In this document: positions 1 through 5,933 of the stretch, in pieces | Layout of the letters: each line of letters starts with the position of its first letter | How positions within the stretch are numbered: the stretch's first letter is position 1 | Assembly: GCA_903882825.1 (NCBI GenBank) | Contig: CAIRYL010000159.1 | Coordinates: forward strand, 1-8,079 | Reading direction: 5' to 3' | Source: an uncultured Candidatus Peregrinibacteria bacterium | GTDB lineage: Bacteria > Patescibacteriota > Gracilibacteria > CAIRYL01 | DNA: 8,079 bases | Position numbers and translations under genes: made by a program | The notes under the pieces: generated by a model | The model's database searches: none | What the model was told of the DNA's origin: nothing | Seen by the model: the letters and a program-made list of their open reading frames with translations, nothing else

Positions 1-2876
1 AAAGAATAAAAAATAATTTGTCTTTTTGCATCATCCTTTTGTAGTGCATTTTCCGGTTTCCCCGTTTTATAATCTACTATCCGAGCCATGGTTTTTTGAG
101 CATTCAAAAACTCTATTTTATCAATGCGCCCCGTAACTGGAACTCCTCGAATTTCAACAGCGTGTACAAAAAAATCATATTCCAGTAAATAGTCGTGTGT
201 TCTAAAAAAATTATCAGAATAATGACGTAAATATGCTTCTATAATAGTATTTCCTTCTTTTAGCGTCGCTAAAAAGTCTTCTTCATTGAGAGATTCTTTC
301 TCTAAAAAATTCTCAAAAGTTTGGAGTACTTCTGGAATATAAAGAGGATCAAAACTATTTTTTACACCATTTTGGAAAATTTTCTGTAAAACCGCATGCA
401 CAGCGGTTCCCATAGCAGAAAATTTATTTTTAGCCTTTGGAACACGTAAAAGAGTAGAATACAAAAACTTTCTGGGACATTCACGATAGGTATTGAGATG
501 AGTAGGAGAGATGCGAAAAGTAGAGAGAATTTCTCGTATAAAGTTTTGGAATAATTCTTCCGGCATCTCAGGAGGTGGTGGTGCCAAAAAAAGCGTTGGA
601 AGTATTTCATACGCCTTTTTTTCAATAATATCTGGATTTTTTTCTTCTCGTAAGGATTTAGGAATTTCTAAGAGAAATGAGGAAGGATTTACCGGTCGTC
701 CTTCGCTATTTTCTCTAAAAGATGAGAGCACAAGAATAGACTTTGCCCGTGTCATAGCCACATAAAAAAGCCGTCTTTCATCTTCCTGTGTCATTTGAGA
801 CTCCAGAGTGAAATCATTTTTTAAAATATTGGGCGGAGCAGGAAGGATATCTGACTTATTTCGTTTTTGAACACATTTTGCCATTAAAACTACTTCAAAC
901 TCTAATCCTTTCGAACCGTGCATGGACAAAATTTGTACAGCATTTTTTGGTGGTGCAAAATACGCATAGGGAATTGGAACTCGAAAAACAGAGTGTGTTT
1001 CACACTTTTTTAAAAAATCTTCAAGAGAAAAATATTTTTTGCGAGATGCCCACTTTTTTATTTCTCGATATAAGCCATTTACAGCAGAAAGCGTTTTTGT
1101 ATCTTTTTCTGAAATAATCCAGGAATAAAAACCAGAATCATGAAGTACATGGGCAAAAAAATCGGGGAAAGAATACCTTCCCAACGCCTGCTCCCAAGAA
1201 AGTAATTTTTCTCTCACTTTTACAAAAGAGGGGAAATTATTATTTTCCTCTTCGGAAAGAGATAAAAGCATATCCCAAGCATCTCCATTACGAGGCAAAG
1301 ATCGGAAAAATTTTGAAACTTCCAAAAGATTCACATTCCAAAATGGTGCTCGTATACAAAAGAATAAATCTTCTCCTGAATAGTTTTTTAAAAAAGAAAA
1401 AATTCGTAAAAATACATGAAGATTATTATCTTCTAGTGCATTTTGTAATTTTTTAAATCGGCATGCAATACCGTATTTTTCAAAAAAATCCGCAATTTGT
1501 GCCCCTTGAGCATTATCTCTTACTAAAATTGCAATTTCATCTGGTGGGATATTATTTTGGAGATGTTTTTTTACTTCTTCTGCTAAAAAAACAAGCTCTT
1601 CCTCTTCTGTTTCCAGTTCCATCGTTTGGATGAGAACAGGAGGTTTCTGGGATATTTTTTGGGAAATAAGACGCTTTTCCCCCATTTTAAATGCCGTAAA
1701 AATACGATGTTCATTTTGCTCAATGACGGCTTTTGCACCATCTAAAATTTCTTGAGTACTTCTATAATTTTCTTCCAATGGAATAATTTGACAGTTATTT
1801 TGATATCGTTGAAAAAAGTCTAAAATATTTTCCATTGAGGCTCCTTGAAAACGATAAATAGACTGGTCATCATCTCCTACGACAAAAATATTCGGGTCCA
1901 TGTCGCCCGCTAACAATTCTAAAATTTCTTTTTGTGCAGAATTGGTATCCTGAAATTCATCCGCGAGTAGGTACGAAAATCGTTCCCTATACTTCGCTAA
2001 AAAATCTGCATCTCTGCGGAATTCTCTGAGTACAAAAAGTATCATATCGTCATAATCGTATCGCCCTCGCTCTTGGATTTTTTTTTGATACACCGGGAAA
2101 ACCTGTTCTGAAAATTGTTCCCATTTTTTATAGTATGTTTGAAGACCTTCCCAAAATTTTTTTAATTCATCTTTTAATGGTTTATATGGGTTTTTACTAT
2201 TAATGTTTGAAAAATCTTTACACACAATGTGTGTACACAAAAGAGAGGATAAATTATTTCCAGGAATCGTAACTCCCACACACAGGTTTTGAACATTTTC
2301 TTCGGTAATAGTATTCGCTCGAAGAGTAAGAAAAGTATTCACACTACCTCCCCCATTCTCCAACAATTCCCAAACCTCATATATGAGTTTTTTAAAATTT
2401 TCTGGAGAAATTCCCTCTTTTTTAAGAGTTTGAATAAGACTCCCAATTGGATACAAATAGTATTCAGGATTCCCAAATGGTTTTAAAGCACTAGAAGACG
2501 GTAAATCATGAATAATTTCTTGAAAAAGCTCTGCTCTTTCCAGGTCATCCAGCATTTCCATTTCTTTCCCAAATATGAACCGTTCTGGATTTTCCTTTAA
2601 AATTTGTTCACAAAAAGAATGAAAAGTAAAAACTTGTACGCGGTATCCTGCGGTTCCCAAAAAGCTAAAAAGTCTTCGTTTCATCGCCACCACTCCACTT
2701 TCCGTAAAAGTAAGACAGAGAATATTTTCAGGATTTGTATCTGTTTCCTGTAGTATTTTTACTATCCGAAGTGCCAAAACCTGTGTTTTCCCTGTTCCAG
2801 CACCTGCAATAACCAAAACAGGTCCATTTATAGCGTTTACCGCTTTTTGTTGCTGAGTATTAAGAGAATCAAACAT
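1..2876 (-). CDS. UvrD/PcrA-family superfamily 1 helicase fused to a C-terminal RecB-type PD-(D/E)XK nuclease (C-terminus cut by window edge)
   Basis: The frame is open from an ATG at 2876 to the left edge: 958 residues with no stop, so the C-terminus is missing. All helicase motifs are visible: Q motif LNTQQQKAV (residues 5-13), Walker A GAGTGKT (25-31), TFHSFC, motif II DEFQDT (306-311), motif III VVGDDDQSIYRF (332-343), NYRST, motif V HGSKGLEFE (653-661) and motif VI DERRLFYVAMTRA (699-711). This predicts an ATP-driven 3'-5' DNA translocase. After the helicase comes a RecB/AddB-like nuclease region: CPRKF (800-804), GTAVHA with His827, GRID with Asp919, DYKTGK with Asp935 and Lys937, then a Gln-containing helix at the edge. 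Ordinary UvrD/PcrA is about 720 residues, so the extra length is the nuclease. Such proteins act in double-strand-break processing or excision repair. Cys800 could belong to an AddB-type Fe-S cluster, but the partner cysteines would lie outside the window. It sits 79 bp downstream of yidC on the same strand and no Shine-Dalgarno precedes the ATG. The family is certain; the exact orthologue (AddA-like or UvrD2-like) is not. Confidence 0.95.
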   Translation of the reverse strand, partial: MFDSLNTQQQKAVNAINGPVLVIAGAGTGKTQVLALRIVKILQETDTNPENILCLTFTESGVVAMKRRLFSFLGTAGYRVQVFTFHSFCEQILKENPERFIFGKEMEMLDDLERAELFQEIIHDLPSSSALKPFGNPEYYLYPIGSLIQTLKKEGISPENFKKLIYEVWELLENGGGSVNTFLTLRANTITEENVQNLCVGVTIPGNNLSSLLCTHIVCKDFSNINSKNPYKPLKDELKKFWEGLQTYYKKWEQFSEQVFPVYQKKIQERGRYDYDDMILFVLREFRRDADFLAKYRERFSYLLADEFQDTNSAQKEILELLAGDMDPNIFVVGDDDQSIYRFQGASMENILDFFQRYQNNCQIIPLEENYRSTQEILDGAKAVIEQNEHRIFTAFKMGEKRLISQKISQKPPVLIQTMELETEEEELVFLAEEVKKHLQNNIPPDEIAILVRDNAQGAQIADFFEKYGIACRFKKLQNALEDNNLHVFLRIFSFLKNYSGEDLFFCIRAPFWNVNLLEVSKFFRSLPRNGDAWDMLLSLSEEENNNFPSFVKVREKLLSWEQALGRYSFPDFFAHVLHDSGFYSWIISEKDTKTLSAVNGLYREIKKWASRKKYFSLEDFLKKCETHSVFRVPIPYAYFAPPKNAVQILSMHGSKGLEFEVVLMAKCVQKRNKSDILPAPPNILKNDFTLESQMTQEDERRLFYVAMTRAKSILVLSSFRENSEGRPVNPSSFLLEIPKSLREEKNPDIIEKKAYEILPTLFLAPPPPEMPEELFQNFIREILSTFRISPTHLNTYRECPRKFLYSTLLRVPKAKNKFSAMGTAVHAVLQKIFQNGVKNSFDPLYIPEVLQTFENFLEKESLNEEDFLATLKEGNTIIEAYLRHYSDNFFRTHDYLLEYDFFVHAVEIRGVPVTGRIDKIEFLNAQKTMARIVDYKTGKPENALQKDDAKRQIIFYS

Positions 2877-2955
2877 AGGCAGAAAAAAATGTGTATTTCA
2901 TAAGATTCGCGTACGCACACCCATTTTCTCTACCCGTACACAATAGAGATAAACC
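2877..2955. other. Short intergenic gap between yidC and the helicase gene, with an 8-bp palindrome
   Basis: This 79-bp stretch separates the yidC stop from the helicase ATG. It contains a perfect 8-bp palindrome, GCGTACGC, at 2909-2916, in locally GC-richer sequence than its surroundings, and a related CCGTAC at 2934-2939. No stem with a T-run typical of an intrinsic terminator follows yidC, and I could not find a well spaced -35/-10 pair for the helicase gene. The palindrome could be an operator or just chance. Confidence 0.4.
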
Positions 2956-4155
2956 TTATCCTTCCTTATTTACCATATACTGTTGCCCTATTCCAAAAAG
3001 AGTAGATACAAGCCAGTAAATTCCCACAGCAGAAGGCATGGTAATAGTAAAAAACCCAACCATTCCAGGAAAAAGATAAATAAAAACCTTATTCATTTTT
3101 TGAAATTCTGTGGCGAAGTCCGGCATAGCACCTTCTACTTTTGGCTTTGGTGGTTCTTTTGATTTTTGTTTTTCTGCCCGCGCAAAGGAAAGTTTCATGG
3201 CATAATATTGACTTCCTGCTACCACAATAGGAAGCCAAAATAAGGAATAAGATTGCAGAGGAGACATATCTAAAGGCATCACCCCTAAAAAGTTTGTAAT
3301 AATACCCGAAAAATCAAAATCTTTTAGAAATGGAAATTGATACAAAAAGTAGTGATTATGAGGTAAAAGTCCTTCCATAACCACATAATACAGGGCAATC
3401 ATTACTGGGAATTGAATAAGGATTGGTAAAAAAGAAGAAAAGGGATTTACATCATGCTTTTTCCAAAGTGCCATCGATTCAGTCGCAATTTTTTGTTGAT
3501 CTCCTTTATATTGGTCACGAATTCGCTGAAGATCTGGTTGAATTTTTTGCATTTTCTTTTGGGATTTCATAGCGTTATAGGTAGGGCGTAACAGTAAAAT
3601 TTTTACGAGGAGTGTGAGCAAAATAACCGCTAACCCTAAACTTCCAGCACTGAGAATAAGAAGCGTAATAAGTGCGTTATATACCGGTTTCCAAAAAAGT
3701 GTTCGCCAAATAGTTGCAAAAAATCCTGGCTCTTTAATGGTCACATCTCCAAAAAATTCTTTTGAGGCTTCCAGTATCCGCACTCTATATTGTCCTGGAG
3801 TACCGAAAAATTCAGTATTTTGTTCGGAAAAAGAAAATATTTTTTCGCCTTTCGCTGGAATATTTACTAACTCTGATGGGATTCTATTGGTAATAATATT
3901 TTTCCATTGCCCATTTTCATATCGCTCAATAAAGATATTTTGTGGAGGATTTCCACCCCCGAGAGATATTTCTGCATTGGTATGGTTTTGAATGGTAAAA
4001 GAAACCAATTTCCCAACGGTTATTTCTGTATCAGAGAAAACAATATCAATATCATTGGTAAATACTTCTTGAGAAGGATTTTTTGGAGGAAAAACCCAGA
4101 GTAATAAAAAATAGGTAAGAGCAAAAACAAGCGCAAAACGAAAAAAAGAGTTCAT
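2956..4155 (-). CDS. yidC: YidC/Oxa1/SpoIIIJ membrane protein insertase with a small Ig-like extracytoplasmic domain
   Basis: The 399-residue product inserts proteins into the cytoplasmic membrane, alone or with SecYEG. Residues 5-22 form an N-terminal membrane anchor. About 110 beta-rich residues follow (35-140), ending in a PGQYRVRI strand, and probably fold like an Ig-type domain outside the membrane. The conserved Oxa1 core starts near 145: a segment at 155-190, a cytoplasmic charged helical hairpin (192-235, with QKKMQKIQPDLQRI), a segment at 240-262 (FLPILIQFPVMIALYYVV), one at 305-321 and two at 357-392 ending in GIYWLVSTLFGIGQQ. The length lies between Gram-positive SpoIIIJ (about 260) and E. 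coli YidC (548). The groove arginine of the family (Arg73 in B. subtilis SpoIIIJ) aligns with Lys185 in TLLVKILLL, keeping the positive charge. A basic linker (328-340) lies before the last two segments. The stop is TAA. No Shine-Dalgarno precedes the ATG, which is fixed by the anchor. The gene lies 95 bp downstream of the methyltransferase gene. Confidence 0.95.
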   Translation of the reverse strand: MNSFFRFALVFALTYFLLLWVFPPKNPSQEVFTNDIDIVFSDTEITVGKLVSFTIQNHTNAEISLGGGNPPQNIFIERYENGQWKNIITNRIPSELVNIPAKGEKIFSFSEQNTEFFGTPGQYRVRILEASKEFFGDVTIKEPGFFATIWRTLFWKPVYNALITLLILSAGSLGLAVILLTLLVKILLLRPTYNAMKSQKKMQKIQPDLQRIRDQYKGDQQKIATESMALWKKHDVNPFSSFLPILIQFPVMIALYYVVMEGLLPHNHYFLYQFPFLKDFDFSGIITNFLGVMPLDMSPLQSYSLFWLPIVVAGSQYYAMKLSFARAEKQKSKEPPKPKVEGAMPDFATEFQKMNKVFIYLFPGMVGFFTITMPSAVGIYWLVSTLFGIGQQYMVNKEG

Positions 4156-4250
4156 GAATAAAATAAAAAATCAGGAAGATTTTATATGCCCAGACAAAAG
4201 AAAGAAAGGCGATGTATTGAGATTTCCCAAAAAAAGAGAATGAAAAATAA

Positions 4251-4808
4251 TTATAACAACCGAGTAATAATAAGAAGTGCATCCCCTGCTTCCGTAGGTA
4301 TTTCCACCATACTCCATTTTTTTTTCTTTTCTTTCAGTATTTCATAAAACGGTGCCATTTTTTCTGGAAATTTTCGAAAGTCATCTATTACTACCACGGC
4401 ATTTTTTGATAAAAATGGTTCTATCATATTAAAAAAAAGATGTGTTTGTTTTTTTTCAGCATCAATAAACACAAAATCAAAATCTCCATCATCCGAATCT
4501 AGCAAAAAAAGAGCATCTCCAAGTCGGAAATGTACATTTGTAAGTAATGCTTTTGTAACATTTTCTTTCGCTTGTGTAAGAGATGGAAGGGATCTTTCAA
4601 GACTGAGAATAGAACCATCCCATTCTTCCAAAATATCTGCCATAAAAATGGTAGAAAATCCATTTGCACACCCAATTTCTAAAACCTTTTTGGGCTTTAA
4701 AAGGAGAAGAAAAAAACGGAGTACGTTGGCTGTTTCCCAAGAAATATTTGGAATATTTTCTTGTTCTCCGTACCGCTTTAAATCCTGTAAAAAAATATCA
4801 CGTTTCAA
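4251..4808 (-). CDS. Class I SAM-dependent O-methyltransferase (COG4122, YrrM/TrmR/COMT-like)
   Basis: The product transfers a methyl group from S-adenosylmethionine to an unidentified acceptor. Counting from the TTG at 4808 it has 185 residues. Motif I is VLEIGCANGFST (42-53), the ribose-binding acid is probably Glu71 in LSLERS, the family metal/active-site stretch is FIDAEKKQ (104-111), VVVIDD is at 128-133 and GDALLIITR closes the fold (175-183). The family includes caffeoyl-CoA O-methyltransferases and B. subtilis TrmR (YrrM), which methylates 5-hydroxyuridine in the tRNA wobble position; a TrmR-like role is possible but not shown. The start is uncertain. An ATG at 4961 is in frame, but it would overlap the upstream folK by 164 bp and add low-complexity residues that do not resemble the family. 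TTG at 4808 overlaps the folK stop by 11 bp, suggesting translational coupling, and gives the normal N-terminus. The stop is TAA. Confidence 0.82.
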   Translation of the reverse strand: MKRDIFLQDLKRYGEQENIPNISWETANVLRFFLLLLKPKKVLEIGCANGFSTIFMADILEEWDGSILSLERSLPSLTQAKENVTKALLTNVHFRLGDALFLLDSDDGDFDFVFIDAEKKQTHLFFNMIEPFLSKNAVVVIDDFRKFPEKMAPFYEILKEKKKKWSMVEIPTEAGDALLIITRLL

Positions 4809-5337
4809 GGGTATCAGAAGAAAAAAGAACAGTATTTTCTTTTTGGTATTGACTAATTTGTTCATAAAACTCTTTTGCAGACGTGTTATGTTCGTGAAAA
4901 AATTTATATTTTGGAGCAATTTCAAGCAGTGGAGACAAAACAAACGCTCTATCTTTTGCAAATTTATGAGGGATTTCTAATGTTGGAGTATTAATTCTTT
5001 CTTGTCCATAAAAGAGAACGTCAATATCTAAATTTTTATTCCCCCATTTTCCTTGACTATCTTGTCCAAGCCCAAATATTGCCTCTATTCTTGAAATTTC
5101 TTTCCAAATTTCACGTGGCACTAAATCGGTATCAAACATCATTACTGCATTTAAATAGAGTTTTGTAGAAACTCCAGCCCAAGGAGGTGATTCCCATAAA
5201 GAAGAAACTCTCACATTACTTCCGAGTTGTTTTAAATGAAAAATCCCCTGTTCTATAAAAAATTTTCGATCGCCCAAATTGGAACCAAGCCCCAATACCA
5301 CTTCCCTACTGCTCCCAAAAATATCAAAAAATGCCAT
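4798..5337 (-). CDS. folK: HPPK-like protein, downstream paralogue with altered active-site arginines
   Basis: The 179-residue product belongs to the 2-amino-4-hydroxy-6-hydroxymethyldihydropteridine pyrophosphokinase family, which moves pyrophosphate from ATP to a pterin in folate synthesis. Family marks are GLGSNLGDR (16-24), the substrate loop LYLNAV (60-65), Trp98, the metal-binding pair in LDID (Asp104, Asp106), His124 and Arg130. Unlike the upstream copy it lacks the family arginines of the catalytic loop: E. coli Arg82, Arg84 and Arg92 align with Leu90, Gln92 and Lys101. Arg82 and Arg92 are known to contribute to catalysis in the E. coli enzyme, so this copy may be weak, inactive or changed in specificity. 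The ATG lies 3 bp after the TAA of the upstream folK, so the pair is surely co-transcribed. The gene ends in TGA inside the start region of the methyltransferase gene. No Shine-Dalgarno is seen. The family is certain; enzymatic activity is doubtful. Confidence 0.88.
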   Translation of the reverse strand: MAFFDIFGSSREVVLGLGSNLGDRKFFIEQGIFHLKQLGSNVRVSSLWESPPWAGVSTKLYLNAVMMFDTDLVPREIWKEISRIEAIFGLGQDSQGKWGNKNLDIDVLFYGQERINTPTLEIPHKFAKDRAFVLSPLLEIAPKYKFFHEHNTSAKEFYEQISQYQKENTVLFSSDTLET

Positions 5338-5340
5338 ATT

Positions 5341-5907
5341 TTATACTGAAAAAGAAGAAAAAAGTCTCACTGATTGAATATCAGTTTTTGGAAGAGATTG
5401 CACTATATCTTTTACTTTTTTTTGAAGATGAAAAACATTAAAATTTGGAGATAATTCTGCAAGAGGAATAAGTACAAACGCTCTGTGATGCAAATATTTA
5501 TGGGGAACATGAAAATCTGTTGTTTCAATTATTTTTTCTCCATAAAAAAGAATATCTAAATCAATATTTCTGTTTTCCCACTTGAGTCCTGGGGTTCTTT
5601 TTCTTCCTAAAAAATCTTCAATTTTTTGAAGTTCTCGAAGTAAAATATAAGGAGAAAGAGTGGTTTTAAAAATAACCACTGCATTTAAAAAAGTTTCAGT
5701 GGAAAAACTATCCCAGGGATCTGCTTCCCAAATGGAAGACATTTTAAAGTTCTTTCCTAATTTTTTCATTTCTTTTAAGGCATCATTTAAAAGTTTTTCT
5801 CTATCGCCCAAATTAGACCCCATCCCAATAACAACGGTATAAGGAGTTTTTAAAAATAAAGAAATACAGTTGGCGCAAAAGTAAAAAAATTCATTTATAA
5901 AAGACAT
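5341..5907 (-). CDS. folK: 2-amino-4-hydroxy-6-hydroxymethyldihydropteridine pyrophosphokinase (HPPK), upstream paralogue
   Basis: The 188-residue product is predicted to pyrophosphorylate 6-hydroxymethyl-7,8-dihydropterin with ATP, the step before dihydropteroate synthase. It shows IGMGSNLGDRE (27-37), TFLNAV (72-77), GRKR (101-104), Trp110 and Arg113, the metal-binding aspartates in IDLD (Asp116, Asp118), His136 and Arg142. These match E. coli Arg82, Arg84, Trp89, Arg92, Asp95, Asp97, His115 and Arg121, so the catalytic set is complete. Before the usual HPPK beginning there is an extension of about 22 residues that is hydrophobic (EFFYFCANCISLFL). No ATG, GTG or TTG codon lies in frame between 5907 and the GSNLGD region except the Met inside IGMGSN, which would be too late, so 5907 is the best start. 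The gene ends in TAA 3 bp before its paralogue and diverges from the fusion gene across 26 bp. No other folate gene is present. Confidence 0.92.
   Translation of the reverse strand: MSFINEFFYFCANCISLFLKTPYTVVIGMGSNLGDREKLLNDALKEMKKLGKNFKMSSIWEADPWDSFSTETFLNAVVIFKTTLSPYILLRELQKIEDFLGRKRTPGLKWENRNIDLDILFYGEKIIETTDFHVPHKYLHHRAFVLIPLAELSPNFNVFHLQKKVKDIVQSLPKTDIQSVRLFSSFSV
5870..5899 (+). promoter_or_regulatory. Possible sigma-70-type promoter for the methyltransferase-glycosyltransferase gene
   Basis: TTGGCG at 5870-5875 and TTTATA at 5894-5899 are separated by 18 bp and would start transcription about 28 bp before the ATG at 5934. The boxes lie inside the 5' end of the divergent folK because the gap between the genes is only 26 bp. 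The match is modest and AT-rich sequence gives such matches by chance. Confidence 0.25.
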
Positions 5908-5933
5908 GAGTGCGAAAAAACCATTGATATAGT

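Noticed and set aside
511..1117. Two plus-strand open frames (511-765 and 878-1117) within the helicase gene
   Set aside because: They lie opposite helicase motifs V and VI and show no family features, so they are chance frames.
3614..3991. 125-codon open frame on the plus strand inside yidC
   Set aside because: It is antisense to a clearly conserved gene, has no recognisable motifs, and is the kind of chance frame expected opposite an AT-rich coding sequence.
4181..4186. TATAAA on the minus strand, about 26 bp upstream of yidC, as a -10 box
   Set aside because: No acceptable -35 hexamer occurs 16-18 bp upstream, and such AT-rich hexamers are common here.
4251..4961. Longer methyltransferase beginning at the ATG at 4961
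   Set aside because: It would overlap the conserved C-terminal half of folK by 164 bp, and the added residues are low in complexity and unlike the family N-terminus.
4648..4980. 110-codon plus-strand open frame opposite the methyltransferase and folK
   Set aside because: It is lysine- and phenylalanine-rich because it mirrors A/T runs, matches no family, and lies opposite two well supported genes.
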